The translations under genes and the position numbers were made by a program. A model generated the notes under the pieces. That model had not been told where the DNA came from. It was given only the letters and a program-made list of their open reading frames with translations, and ran no database searches. From Stygibacter sp964604155 (GTDB taxonomy: Bacteria; Cloacimonadota; Cloacimonadia; Cloacimonadales; TCS61), in assembly GCA_964604155.1 (NCBI GenBank), contig CAZRXY010000105.1, positions 1-64,000 of the forward strand: a stretch of 64,000 nt of DNA, given 5' to 3'. Shown piece by piece: positions 17,846-27,304 of the stretch; within the stretch, counting starts at the first letter, position 1; every line of letters starts with the position of its first letter.

Positions 17846-18142
17846 AAAAATGCTCTCAATTCTGCTGCCAATAGCGTCTCTAATCCCCAGTATAAGGGGC
17901 ATGGCGAGATTCTGAGGAAGCTGTATGATTATACACCATATTTTTTAACGCCGGGGAATTATCAATTTCCGGGTAAGACGGTATTTTTTATCCGCGAAAG
18001 GGCTGTTTATCAATTGCAAATAGCGGGTATGGCAGGATTTAGCTGGCAACAGAGAATCTGCCGGCGTACTCGGATAAATCTCAGTTTTGCAGAGACTGGG
18101 GTCTATGAAGTTATAGTTCCTAAAGATGAAGGAGATGAATAA
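17846..18142 (+). CDS. Small hypothetical ORF A (no clear start; possible remnant)
   Basis: Open frame of 98 codons between TAG 17843 and TAA 18140. It reads NALNSAANSVSNPQYKGHGE near the 5' end and ends VYEVIVPKDEGDE. The only in-frame ATG is late (IAGMAGFSWQQ), so the start is a non-ATG codon or the gene has lost its 5' end. The following ORF continues in the same frame after the TAA. No family recognised. Confidence 0.4.
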   Translation, partial: KNALNSAANSVSNPQYKGHGEILRKLYDYTPYFLTPGNYQFPGKTVFFIRERAVYQLQIAGMAGFSWQQRICRRTRINLSFAETGVYEVIVPKDEGDE

Positions 18143-18301
18143 TGCCGCAGGAGGTTCATCGTTCTCGAATATGGGGCTGATTTGCAGGCAGCCTATCTGG
18201 AATACCTGAGCGAGTATCTGGAAGAAATACTTTCTCAGGAAGTACCTGATTTTGAGCAGATTCGCAGTTATAAAACGGGCTGGTACCCAAAGGCAGCATA
18301 G
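18143..18301 (+). CDS. Small hypothetical ORF B (start uncertain)
   Basis: About 52 codons, same frame as ORF A and directly after its stop. Begins near an AGGAGG at 18149, followed by FIVLEYGADLQAAYLEYLSEYLEE and ending SYKTGWYPKAA. No ATG in frame. The ATG at 18142 opens another frame that closes after 12 codons. It ends at TAG overlapping the GTG of ORF C. Amphipathic helix-like; unknown function. Confidence 0.35.
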   Translation, partial: CRRRFIVLEYGADLQAAYLEYLSEYLEEILSQEVPDFEQIRSYKTGWYPKAA

Positions 18302-18585
18302 TGCTGGGCATAAGCGGCACATATCAGGGACAGATTTACTATATGCGACGCGGCAGCAGCATCACTTTTCTTCGCCAGAATTATGATCACACTGCCAATG
18401 ATCAATCCCAGCGGTTAAAGCTGCTGAAGGCAGGAGCGATAACAGCCTGGAACAATGAGAGTATAGAATTCAAAGAAGAATGGTCAAGACGATTTAATGG
18501 ATGGTATCAGCGGAATTTCTATAAGCTGCAAAGGATGATCACGCCCTATTTGTGGTATGTGGGCTCTTACGTAAACCGTGAGTAG
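18301..18585 (+). CDS. Small hypothetical protein C (GTG start)
   Basis: 94 residues from GTG 18301, overlapping the stop of ORF B (TAGTG), which implies coupling. Rich in aromatic and basic residues (GTYQGQIYYMRRGSS, KLLKAGAITAWNNES, WYQRNFYKLQRM). I do not recognise the family. With A and B it looks like a small coupled cassette, perhaps from a mobile element or phage-like source; no integrase or transposase is visible. Confidence 0.5.
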   Translation: MLGISGTYQGQIYYMRRGSSITFLRQNYDHTANDQSQRLKLLKAGAITAWNNESIEFKEEWSRRFNGWYQRNFYKLQRMITPYLWYVGSYVNRE

Positions 18586-18695
18586 CTCTATATAGAAACA
18601 AGGGGATTATTACAGAAACAGCTTTATACAAAAGTTTTATCATGAAATAGTTATTACTTCAGGTATAACAATTATAAAAACATCCGCTGTGATTT

Positions 18696-19718
18696 TTATT
18701 TGTAGTATTTTTTGGTGAAGCCGGTTATCCAGGTGCCTGGGGGTAAAAATGGTTTTTGGATGAGAGCGGTGAGGAATCCGCAGCCATAGGCGATAACCTG
18801 GGTAAAAAGTGTGATCACAGAGAGCAATCCCACGCGAGCGGAGCGGTTACGGACGGCGGACTGGCAGCCGGCGAATATTGCGATTGTGAGGGCTAATACG
18901 GCTTCGATAGAGAGGATTTGACGGGCGGTTTGCCAGAAGACGGCACCTGAGAGGGTCAATATTAGAATCACCAGCAGAATGGCGGGAAGAGCGTGAACCG
19001 GTTTTAGCATCTGTGGATCTATATTACCCAGATTTATGCGGGTGACGCCCCAGTTAAAAATCTGTTTGAAAAATCGTTTCAGGTTAGTTCTACGTTTATG
19101 ATAAACAATGATATCAGGGAAGAAAACGATTTTGAAACCGGCTTTATATATGCGGTTAGAATATTCCATATCTTGTCCGTGTCTCAGGTCGTTCATACCG
19201 CCGATCTGGTTATATATACGTTTTTTTATACCCATATTAAAGCTGCGTGGGTAATATTTTGCGATGCTTTTTTTTGCGCCTCTTGTGCCGCCAGTGCCGA
19301 TAAAAGACGTCATAGAGTAATTAACTGCTTTCAGGAATGGTGGGAAATCGTCTTTTTGTGTATCGGGACCTCCGAAGGCATCGAAGTCACAATTATCGAG
19401 TTTATCTTTCAGTTTTTCTATATAATCGGATGGAACGGTGCAATCTGAATCAATGAACACAAAGAGGTCGCCTTTTGCGTGAGCCATTCCCAGATTTCGG
19501 GCGGCGCCTGGTCCTTGATTTTTTTGTTTGAGTAATTGGAGGCTGAGTTTATTTTTAAAATTTTCATAAACGGAGGGCAGATGGTCGGAAGAGCCGTCAT
19601 CCACAATAACGATCTCGAAGCCGGATATTTTTCTTTGATCATTAAAAGAGGACAAGAACTCAGCCATCTCATCCGCCCTGTTAAATACGGGTACAATTAT
19701 AGAAATCAGGTTATTCAT
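18696..19718 (-). CDS. Family 2 glycosyltransferase with C-terminal membrane segments
   Basis: 340 residues. GT-A fold: SIIVPVFNRADE at the start, VDDGSSD, GPGAARNLG, FIDSDC (DxD metal site) and an NMGIKK/GGMND acceptor region. The last 100 residues hold hydrophobic stretches (LPAILLVILILTL, VLALTIAIFAGC) that would fix it to the inner membrane. Probably adds a sugar to a lipid-linked glycan. Last gene after the YfhO-like and Wzx-like genes, starting 2 nt after YfhO. Confidence 0.88.
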   Translation of the reverse strand: MNNLISIIVPVFNRADEMAEFLSSFNDQRKISGFEIVIVDDGSSDHLPSVYENFKNKLSLQLLKQKNQGPGAARNLGMAHAKGDLFVFIDSDCTVPSDYIEKLKDKLDNCDFDAFGGPDTQKDDFPPFLKAVNYSMTSFIGTGGTRGAKKSIAKYYPRSFNMGIKKRIYNQIGGMNDLRHGQDMEYSNRIYKAGFKIVFFPDIIVYHKRRTNLKRFFKQIFNWGVTRINLGNIDPQMLKPVHALPAILLVILILTLSGAVFWQTARQILSIEAVLALTIAIFAGCQSAVRNRSARVGLLSVITLFTQVIAYGCGFLTALIQKPFLPPGTWITGFTKKYYK

Positions 19719-19719
19719 T

Positions 19720-22176
19720 TCAAGTAATTTTTTGTTTTTTATGCTTTCTTATGTAATCAGCGGCGAGGGCAAGCAGGAGCAGCCAGGCGATACCATGAGC
19801 AATATAGGAGATTTTAAGAAATCTGAGATAGGTATCCGGCTGGAATTCGAAGCGTACGGTATGTTCTCCGGGAGTATCGATATAGATAGAGCGGAGGACG
19901 TGGTTGGTTTTATAGATATTTTTTTCACTGCCATCCACGAAGCATTTCCAGCCGGCGGGATAGAAGATTTCTGAAGCGATCATAAGGGCTGGTTTATCAT
20001 TAGTGACCTTATATTCAATAAAGTTATATGAAGCTTCCACCACATCGATACTGCCTGTTATTATATCGGGTTTGATATCAAAATCCGGTTGTTCTTCGAG
20101 AATAGCGGTGCTATAGGCATCGAATTCTGGATCATTAATGGCATTTAAGCGTGCGATGCGCTCAGGGATCACCAGATAATCGTAGGCGAACCAGGCAGGT
20201 CTGGCATTGAATTTTGTTCTATAGGTGAAGAGGTTTTTTGCACTATCGTGGTAGTAGAGCGAGAGTTTATCTTCGGGCAGAGCTTGAGAGCTGACGAGAT
20301 ATTTTGTATTCAGCATTTTAAGTACGTTCCAGTTAATGGGGAATTGAGGATTATCGCCTTCATAGAGGCAGGATTCTATAATGTCCTGGTAAATGCGCAA
20401 TTTTGCGGCATTATAGCCGCCAATTGAATTATGATAATAAGAATAATCATTGGAGTTAAAGGGATTTTCGGTGATTGGGAAAACGCGAAAATAGCTTTCA
20501 TCCTGGAGTAGGATTTTATTTGTATTGGTGATCCTGAAGTGGTTGTTTTCGAGGAGTTGTGGATTGCTGAGTTCACCTTCTGCTTTTTTAACATAAGGTA
20601 TCTGGTCTGAGAGCATCAGTCCCAGCAATAGGGCAATAAAGATGAGAGGTTTGATTTTTTTTGCGAGACAGGCAAAAATGATGAGGCAGGTGGCGAGTGC
20701 ATACAGGATGAGCCTGATGCCGTCTGACTGCATCATATCGAGTCTGGCGGCTGCGATGATCTTAGCGGAATCGCTGCCGTAGCGAGAGACATCGTCACTT
20801 TTTATCATGTTAAATGAAGAACCAAAGAGGTATGGAATAAGCCCTGCGATGATCAGAATTGCGGCGACAGTGAAAATGGTTTTTTTTAGCTTGGTATCAG
20901 ATTTGAGGATAGTATCTAAACCGAATCCTGCCAGGATTGCTGAGAGCATGAAAATCACGAGCTGCATCATTGCGGGTGCACGGAATTTATTGAAGGCGGG
21001 AACGTAATGAAAGAATAAATTATAGAAAGCGGTGAAATGCCTGCCGAATGCCAGCAGAAGCGAAAGCAGAAAGAGAGCTGAAAGCAGTTTTATAATGGGC
21101 TTCTTCCAATTAGCGATCAATCCCACCAGGGCAAGAAATGCCATAATAATCCCAATATAATCATAAGTCTGGGTAAAAGGCATATGCCCCCAATAGCCCG
21201 GGATCATTTTATCTTTTAATTGCGGGACTTTAGAGCCGGTGTATAATTCCTGCGAGGTGCCGCCAAAGAACCGAGGCATAGTCCAATTAAAAACTGCCAG
21301 CGGGTGCATAGACCAGCTTGTGGCATAGCTGCTATCCAGACCTGTAGAGCCTGTTTCTCCGGTACCGCCTCGGATAGAATATGGAGTATATTCGCCAGCC
21401 ACAAAGACCGGCTGGGCGACCATACCGATAATGAGCAGGCAGGCGGGGATAAGTAGGAGGAATTTTTTCAGGGCAATATCTGCCTTTCCGGTACGGAGGA
21501 GATTAATGAGATAAAAGAGCCCGAGGAATATGAGTATGAGAATCTGATAAAAGATCACCTGGTAATGATGGGTCCGAATCTGGACGGCAAAACTGAAAAT
21601 GAATCCGATGAGCCAGAGGAGATTTTTTTTATTGATAAAATTTAGGAAGAAAAAGGTGACCAGAGGCATATACATCACGGGTCTGAATTTCTGGAAATGC
21701 CCGATAGACAGGATAGACATATAATGCGGGATGAGAATAAAGCCCAGGGCACAGAAGGCAGAGGCATACCAGCTAAGCTTAAAGAATCTGAGCAGATAAA
21801 ACATACCGATGAAGCCAAGGAGATAGAGCCAGATATTCAGATACAAAATCTCAGCGAGATGGAAATGGATGATCGTATCAAAATTAAAAGCCTTAGCACC
21901 ATTACGGTGATAGGTAGGCATACCGGAAAACACTTTGGAATTCCAGAGGACAATTTCTCCAGTTTCCTGCTCATATTCCTTTAACTGATGAGAGGCACCT
22001 TTTGAGCCAATAACATCGACACCCCCGGGTCGCAAGCCTTTGAATGCCATAGGATACAGCACCGTAAGCAGCATGATAAAAACGGCAGCAAAAAGAACAA
22101 GCTGCCACCACCAGGCTTGCGGGTCTTTGAGCTCGCTGCTTCGCTTTAACTCGGGAATATGTTTTTTCTTAGTCAT
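19720..22176 (-). CDS. YfhO-family polytopic membrane protein
   Basis: 818 residues with at least a dozen hydrophobic segments, an N-terminal conserved PMAFKGLRPGG/DVIGSKG region and a soluble C-terminal part (IASEIFYPAGWKCFVDG ... HVLRSIYID) before a last helix, typical of YfhO proteins. In Gram-positives YfhO is linked to glycosylation of lipoteichoic acid, so a GT-C-like lipid-sugar transfer role is plausible. GGAGGTG ribosome site lies in the end of the Wzx-like gene; the genes abut at 22176/22177. Confidence 0.82.
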   Translation of the reverse strand: MTKKKHIPELKRSSELKDPQAWWWQLVLFAAVFIMLLTVLYPMAFKGLRPGGVDVIGSKGASHQLKEYEQETGEIVLWNSKVFSGMPTYHRNGAKAFNFDTIIHFHLAEILYLNIWLYLLGFIGMFYLLRFFKLSWYASAFCALGFILIPHYMSILSIGHFQKFRPVMYMPLVTFFFLNFINKKNLLWLIGFIFSFAVQIRTHHYQVIFYQILILIFLGLFYLINLLRTGKADIALKKFLLLIPACLLIIGMVAQPVFVAGEYTPYSIRGGTGETGSTGLDSSYATSWSMHPLAVFNWTMPRFFGGTSQELYTGSKVPQLKDKMIPGYWGHMPFTQTYDYIGIIMAFLALVGLIANWKKPIIKLLSALFLLSLLLAFGRHFTAFYNLFFHYVPAFNKFRAPAMMQLVIFMLSAILAGFGLDTILKSDTKLKKTIFTVAAILIIAGLIPYLFGSSFNMIKSDDVSRYGSDSAKIIAAARLDMMQSDGIRLILYALATCLIIFACLAKKIKPLIFIALLLGLMLSDQIPYVKKAEGELSNPQLLENNHFRITNTNKILLQDESYFRVFPITENPFNSNDYSYYHNSIGGYNAAKLRIYQDIIESCLYEGDNPQFPINWNVLKMLNTKYLVSSQALPEDKLSLYYHDSAKNLFTYRTKFNARPAWFAYDYLVIPERIARLNAINDPEFDAYSTAILEEQPDFDIKPDIITGSIDVVEASYNFIEYKVTNDKPALMIASEIFYPAGWKCFVDGSEKNIYKTNHVLRSIYIDTPGEHTVRFEFQPDTYLRFLKISYIAHGIAWLLLLALAADYIRKHKKQKIT

Positions 22177-23679
22177 CTATTCACCTCCGATTTCTTTTTT
22201 AAACAGCCTGATAATATTTTCAGGCTTTGACCACTTGGCAAGAGACTGTCTGGCTCTTTTGATCTCGTGCTTTTCAAAAAATCCCAGTAAATAGAGGAGC
22301 ACCGGGTAGAGAATGAGGATAATCACATCAGTGATCATCCTGAGAATCACCTGCCACTCCGGGATAACAAGCCAGATATAAATCAATCCGATGCCAACTA
22401 AAAACGCTTTCAAATATTTGACAACCTCATAATTTGAATAACCATATTTTTTATTTATGGCAAGGCAGACGAGTACGGCGACAGCCTGCGAGGCGGCAGT
22501 AGTGAGAGCAGCGCCCAGAGAACCCAGCCGGGGAATCACCAGAAAATTTAAAATTAGATTCATCACGCCAGCACCTATCGCTATCAAAGATATAAGATAA
22601 GATTTTTTCATCTTTGCCATTGGCATAAAGAGCATGGAACGCATCCCGAAAAGGATAGCACTTGCCACCAGATATGGCACGATGTGCAGAGAATCATAAT
22701 AATCCGCATTGGCAGTGAGAAATTTTATCACCGTCTTACTGATAATACTGAGTAATATCCCGCTGTAGATAGCAATAAAGGTAAAATAAGTGATAGATTT
22801 ATCAAAAAAATGGTCATGTTTTTCATTATTGATCTCATTGTAGTATTTGATATTATAGGTTCTCATAAAGGAGCGGACTATCAGCAGCTTTATAAGGCTG
22901 GCAACTTTATAGGCAAGAGAATATTGCCCTACATCGGAAAGTGAATAGTAATGCTTGAGAATAAAGCGATCACTAAGCGTCATCACTAGAGCAAAAAGTG
23001 CCGAAATTGCCAGAGGCAGAGAATATCTGATCATTTTTTTGAGAAGTTGTAATTCTATAACGAGCTTTATTTCTCGGGAAAGATAGGGGATCAGCAGCAA
23101 AAATACAAGCATATTACCACAAATCTGTCCCAGAAACACGCCCTCAATGCTCATATTTAGCTGCATGATAAAGAATACCGTGGTGATTAAGACGGTGCCA
23201 AGATTTATCAGCACATATCTGGTTTGCCTCATCACCTGCTGCTTGATCTGCATGAGATAAATGACCCTGAGCACTATCACCCGCAGCAGAATATTAATGA
23301 GGAATATACCAATGACGGAGGTGGAGACAGCTATATCAAAAATCTGGAGTGAATACATGTCTATCAGGAAAAAACCGATAAGAAGACAGATAAACGTGGA
23401 GATTATAGAAAATAAAAGCGTAGTGAAAAACAAGGATTTTTGACGGTCTTTGCCTTCATTATCCCAGTACCAGCGATTGAAACCGTTCTCTATGCCCAGT
23501 GAGGAAGTGGCTATTATCACGTCTGCCAATATCTCAAAAAGAGCCAGTAAGCCATAAACTTCTATAGAAAAATTACGCGCATAGACCGGTAAAAGAATAA
23601 AGCCGATCAATTTAACGGCAATATTTCCGATGCCGTAATAAAAAGTCTGCTTTGCTGCACTTCTGATCCTCTCTATCAC
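22177..23679 (-). CDS. Wzx-like polysaccharide flippase (MOP superfamily)
   Basis: 500 residues with about 12-14 membrane helices; family pattern FYGIGNIAVKLIGFILLPVYARNFS at the N-terminus and a second half beginning SLPLAISALFALVMTLSDRFIL. Exports lipid-linked oligosaccharide across the inner membrane. First gene of a three-gene unit with YfhO-like and GT2. An upstream GGGAGTATGCCAG-TTGACA element (23749-23788) may be its promoter. Confidence 0.88.
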   Translation of the reverse strand: MIERIRSAAKQTFYYGIGNIAVKLIGFILLPVYARNFSIEVYGLLALFEILADVIIATSSLGIENGFNRWYWDNEGKDRQKSLFFTTLLFSIISTFICLLIGFFLIDMYSLQIFDIAVSTSVIGIFLINILLRVIVLRVIYLMQIKQQVMRQTRYVLINLGTVLITTVFFIMQLNMSIEGVFLGQICGNMLVFLLLIPYLSREIKLVIELQLLKKMIRYSLPLAISALFALVMTLSDRFILKHYYSLSDVGQYSLAYKVASLIKLLIVRSFMRTYNIKYYNEINNEKHDHFFDKSITYFTFIAIYSGILLSIISKTVIKFLTANADYYDSLHIVPYLVASAILFGMRSMLFMPMAKMKKSYLISLIAIGAGVMNLILNFLVIPRLGSLGAALTTAASQAVAVLVCLAINKKYGYSNYEVVKYLKAFLVGIGLIYIWLVIPEWQVILRMITDVIILILYPVLLYLLGFFEKHEIKRARQSLAKWSKPENIIRLFKKEIGGE

Positions 23680-23748
23680 CAGGGCTTTATAACCTCCTGT
23701 AATCTTTCAGTCCGACAATCTTTCTTATTTTGGTAGATCATGGAATTC

Positions 23749-23788
23749 TGTCAATTTATATAACAAGCTGGCATACTCCCGGAATTTA
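23749..23788 (-). promoter_or_regulatory. Promoter-like element GGGAGTATGCCAG + TTGACA (copy 1)
   Basis: On the minus strand TAAATTCCGGGAGTATGCCAG, 13 nt, TTGACA, then 17 nt to AAAATA. It lies 70-110 bp upstream of the Wzx-like gene. Matches three other copies in the window. Confidence 0.5.
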
Positions 23789-24058
23789 TTTGTTTGTTTG
23801 GGATATTGAACTTATGAAGTTATTGGTCGTCACCATTGCGAAGGTCGGGCGACCATTCGCAAGTGTGGCAGATTCAGGTTTAAGCTATATATATTAATAA
23901 TATACGGCGTCACTTTTGTGCCACTCTATGTTTGATTAGTGTAACATGATAATTTTGTGTGTTTTATGTGTAGCAATTAGGTGGGAGAGGGAACGAATTT
24001 ATTTTTGCCACGGATTTCACGGTTTTTACACGGATTCAATTAAAAAATATTCATCGTC

Positions 24059-24113
24059 GGGGGTTAAAACCCCATTTTTTCTAGTTTTGGTATCCACGAG
24101 TTGAAACTCGTGG
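24059..24113. repeat. Paired-hairpin intergenic repeat (copy 2)
   Basis: GGGGTTAAAACCCC (24059-24073) and CCACGAGTTGAAACTCGTGG (24094-24113), about 20 nt apart; inverted relative to copy 1. Confidence 0.85.
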
Positions 24114-24243
24114 CTATGCATATATAACAGGTTGTAATCCGTGGCTTTCATAATATAATAGAACTCTTGGCTATGCATTATGGACTGTCTCCTATCACTG
24201 AAAAGTGTACCAGATAGATGTAGTTTCTTGTTTTGCAGTGAAT

Positions 24244-24306
24244 AGCCCTGAGCTTTAGCTCGGGGTTTTTATGCACTCTCTCAGTCGGGATTTATCCCAG
24301 GGTTAT
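24244..24306. repeat. AGCCC-GAGCTTTAGCTC repeat (copy 1 of 3)
   Basis: AGCCCTGAGCTTTAGCTCGGGG (a hairpin), about 25 nt, then GGGATTTATCCCAGGG. Related copies at 34412-34476 and 37184-37249. Confidence 0.8.
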
Positions 24307-24419
24307 TTTTGATTAATGGAAGTCAGGTCGGTGGTTGAGGGGATAATTTGTTGGGATGTGATGCGGATCGAAGGGTTTTCAATTTTATTTCTTCTGCTTC
24401 AGGGGCAGGGGGTAATAAG

Positions 24420-26174
24420 TTATTCTATGGCATAGATGAAGAAGCGGTAGTAATTGAAGGGGTTTTTTTCTCGGTAAACTTCTTTTAGTCCTTTTTCTGA
24501 GGCGTTAACAATTTTTGCGGTAGAGAAGAGATAATCAATTTTGAGCTCTTTGAGCAAAGTTGTATTCAGGTCACAGGTAATGGACTTGAATTTTCTTTTC
24601 AAGTATTCCTGGTCAAGCATTTCAATGAATATTTCGTCATCGAAGAGGTATAATTGGGAGCCCCATTTATTCATATAGATTTTCAGTCTGGGGTTTTTAT
24701 TCATTTCATTTTCGAGAATATTCAGGAAGGTTTGCTTGAGATGGAGAGGGTAGATGGGGCAATAGGCGCCCAGGGTTTTGTATCCGTTAAAATTTGCTAC
24801 AGCGGGTTGGAATCCCACGCAGCCTATGCGAGTATCTTCTTTGGAAAATCCTGGTTCGTTTTCACTGAGGAAATTAGTGATATCATCGAACTGTTTTTTT
24901 GATACTACCTGATAGTATGTGGGTTTTTCTGTCCAGGTTTTATAGCTTGAATTGCAGTAGTTGATAGTGATTTGAGCGAATAAAACAATTAAGGCAATGC
25001 TTAGAATAGTTTTTTTGCCGTGGTATTTACTGTAAAAGAATGTGATAGCAATGGCGGTGAGTAAATACCAGACTGGAGGGTTCAAGAAGAATAAGCGGGA
25101 GTAATCAAAGCCGAATTTCAGATTCGTGTAGAATTCGTTAACCGGTTCGAAGCGGTAAATAGAGAACATCAGAGCACTGAGAATGATGAAAGCAATCAAT
25201 TGGATCGACAATTTGCGCAAGAAGAAAGAGCGGTTACGAAAGATAAGGGCAGCGGATATGACACTTACAGGCAGCAAAAGGTATTGATGATAAGATGGAG
25301 CATGCCTGTGAGAAGTGACAAAATAGTTAAGGAACAGATCATTCCAGGCATCCGCCAGATTTTTTGACAATAACTGAATTTCTGATCTATTTGTGGGTAT
25401 TTTGTAAACGAAGTTGATCAGAAAGAAAGAATAATTAGTGAGGACATAAATCACTGTCATCAGGATAATAGGTGGAATTAATCTTTTATATTTTAATTTG
25501 CTGATCATCCTGACCAGGATCAGAAGACCGAGAATAGCCATCACAAAAATTCCGGTAAGGAAGAACCCTGAATAAGTGATATAAATCAGCAGGAAGAGAT
25601 ATGAGAGAAAGACCTGCTTTTTATGGAAAATATTTAGAAGAATCACAGTTAGCAGAGGCAAACCTGAGACAGATAAACCGCCCTGCTGCCAGAATGGGAG
25701 GTAGATATATGCAATTGAGATCAGAGCTGGAAACAAGCGTGGTAACCCTTTCATAATATAGAGTTTTAGCAGCAGGTAGAAACCGATAAAAGCCAGCAAC
25801 CTATAGAAGAATTCATTTAGCACATATCCCCTGAAAAACCCCAGTAGCCAGAAAATTTTGGGCAGAGAAGGGACAGCGAGTCTGAAAACCGGCTCCATCC
25901 CGGGCAGATAGAATTCCTCCATATTATCATTAAGGAAAAAATGCCCTTGGAACTTGCCATCGAAATGACCCAGATAGCTCATTTGATCGAGGTTATCGAA
26001 TTGAGGAATAGAAACATTTTCACCCTTGATGAAATAGGGCAGGAAATAGAAAATGAATAATGATATTATCAGCGTGAGGACAATTTTTGGATTATCGAGT
26101 AGTTTCCAGAATGCAGTTCCAGAAAACTCTTCACAGCTATTTTCGGCAATAATTTTGTTCTTTTTTTTGCTCAT
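24420..26174 (-). CDS. Polytopic membrane protein of glycan cluster (YkoS/DUF6044-like)
   Basis: 584 residues, about 11-12 membrane helices over residues 30-390 and a soluble C-terminal domain of about 160 residues. An early extracytoplasmic loop has ENVSIPQFDNLDQMSYLGHFDG, with acidic residues of the kind found in GT-C lipid-sugar transferases. The pattern recalls YkoS/DUF6044, but I cannot confirm it. ATG 26174 overlaps the WecE stop by one base. Last gene of the ten-gene operon. Probably transfers sugars or assembles the surface polymer. Confidence 0.7.
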   Translation of the reverse strand: MSKKKNKIIAENSCEEFSGTAFWKLLDNPKIVLTLIISLFIFYFLPYFIKGENVSIPQFDNLDQMSYLGHFDGKFQGHFFLNDNMEEFYLPGMEPVFRLAVPSLPKIFWLLGFFRGYVLNEFFYRLLAFIGFYLLLKLYIMKGLPRLFPALISIAYIYLPFWQQGGLSVSGLPLLTVILLNIFHKKQVFLSYLFLLIYITYSGFFLTGIFVMAILGLLILVRMISKLKYKRLIPPIILMTVIYVLTNYSFFLINFVYKIPTNRSEIQLLSKNLADAWNDLFLNYFVTSHRHAPSYHQYLLLPVSVISAALIFRNRSFFLRKLSIQLIAFIILSALMFSIYRFEPVNEFYTNLKFGFDYSRLFFLNPPVWYLLTAIAITFFYSKYHGKKTILSIALIVLFAQITINYCNSSYKTWTEKPTYYQVVSKKQFDDITNFLSENEPGFSKEDTRIGCVGFQPAVANFNGYKTLGAYCPIYPLHLKQTFLNILENEMNKNPRLKIYMNKWGSQLYLFDDEIFIEMLDQEYLKRKFKSITCDLNTTLLKELKIDYLFSTAKIVNASEKGLKEVYREKNPFNYYRFFIYAIE

Positions 26175-27304
26175 TACTTTTTTTCTGATATAAAGGCTTT
26201 AGTCAGTTCGGCACAGCATTTTTCGACATCATCGGAACTTAAGTTATAATGCATTGGTAATCTTAAGATAGTATCAGCCACCATTTCTGCAACCGGGAGC
26301 TTCAGGTTCTCATATAGTCTATTCCAATAGGGAGCTTTATGCAGTGGCAGGTAATGGAAAGCAGATTGAATATCCATCTGGTGCAATTTATTGATAATAT
26401 TTTTGCGGTGCGTTTCGCTTTCCGTTAATATGGAAAAGCAGTGACCGTTTGGTTGGCAGCTTTTTTCAACAACAGGGAGAGACCGTTTTGGCAGGTTCTC
26501 TTTAAGTTTTTTGATATAGCAATAAAAAAGTTTTTGCCGTTTAAGATTAACATTTTTCAATTCCAGAAGCTGGGCATAAAGAAATGCAGCCTGTAATTCA
26601 CTTAGATAATAATTTGAACCATTTTTCCACCACGACCAGTAATCAATTTTCCCATCGTTAAAATCTTTTCTATCTGTGCCACGGTCTCTAATCTTTTGTG
26701 CTCTTTCCATGAAATGCGGTGAATTAATGATAAGAGCACCACCTTCGCCACAATGGATATTTTTTGTTTGATGAAAACTGGTGATTGCCAGGTCTCCAAA
26801 AGAGCCTAATGGCAGATCACGATAATAAGCTGCAATACCATGGGCATTATCTTCGATCAGGATTAATGAGTGTTTTCTGCATATTTCTTTGATCACGGCG
26901 ATATTATCTGAGATTCCGGCATAATTGACAGTAACAACCGCTTTTGATTTTGGGGAGATGAGTTTTTCCAGTTTATGTTCATCCAAATTCCTGGTTGATG
27001 CTTTGATATCGCACCAGATTAGCCTTGCTTTTTGTCGTGCAAATGCGGAGGCAGTTCCTACGTGGGCAAAAGGTGGGAGTATTATTTCATCGCCCGGATT
27101 GATATCCAGCAATTCTGAAGCAATACAAAGAGCTGAGCTGCCCGAAGAAGTTAACAGGACTTTTTTTGCCTGGAATAAATCAGCAAGGGTCTTTTCGCAC
27201 TTTTGGGAAAATACTCCATCTCCACAGAAATAACCATTTTTGAATACCTGATCAAGGAATATTTTTTCTGTGCCGAGTAAAAGAGGTTCATTGAAAATAA
27301 TCAT
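26174..27304 (-). CDS. wecE: dTDP-4-amino-4,6-dideoxyhexose transaminase (WecE/RffA type)
   Basis: 376 residues, DegT/DnrJ/EryC1/StrS aminotransferase. Resembles E. coli WecE along its whole length: FNEPLLLGTE, CGDGVFSQKCE, LLTSSGSSAL, EDNAHG and SFHQTKN, with the PLP-binding Lys at residue 181, and HYLPLH near the end. Converts dTDP-4-keto-6-deoxyglucose to a 4-amino sugar with glutamate. The PglD/NeuD-like acyltransferase two genes upstream could acylate that amine. Overlaps the WbqC gene by 4 nt. Confidence 0.87.
   Translation of the reverse strand: MIIFNEPLLLGTEKIFLDQVFKNGYFCGDGVFSQKCEKTLADLFQAKKVLLTSSGSSALCIASELLDINPGDEIILPPFAHVGTASAFARQKARLIWCDIKASTRNLDEHKLEKLISPKSKAVVTVNYAGISDNIAVIKEICRKHSLILIEDNAHGIAAYYRDLPLGSFGDLAITSFHQTKNIHCGEGGALIINSPHFMERAQKIRDRGTDRKDFNDGKIDYWSWWKNGSNYYLSELQAAFLYAQLLELKNVNLKRQKLFYCYIKKLKENLPKRSLPVVEKSCQPNGHCFSILTESETHRKNIINKLHQMDIQSAFHYLPLHKAPYWNRLYENLKLPVAEMVADTILRLPMHYNLSSDDVEKCCAELTKAFISEKK

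Larger units (their letters stand above)
23680..24419. other. 740-bp repeat-rich intergenic region
   Basis: No gene seen. Contains, from left: TGTCAA (23749-23754) and CTGGCATACTCCCGG (23768 on), the minus-strand promoter-like element; an inverted block GGTCGTCACCATTGCGAAGG / CGACCATTCGCAAG (23826-23867); a CCACGGATTTCACGG tract (24008 on); the hairpin pair GGGGTTAAAACCCC (24059-24073) and CCACGAGTTGAAACTCGTGG (24094-24113) plus decayed copies; and a GCCCTGAGCTTTAGCTCGGGG unit (24244-24306). Confidence 0.8.

Noticed and set aside
24000..24060. Phage or transposon sequence in the intergenic repeat area
   Set aside because: No transposase, integrase or terminal repeat was found; only short hairpin repeats.
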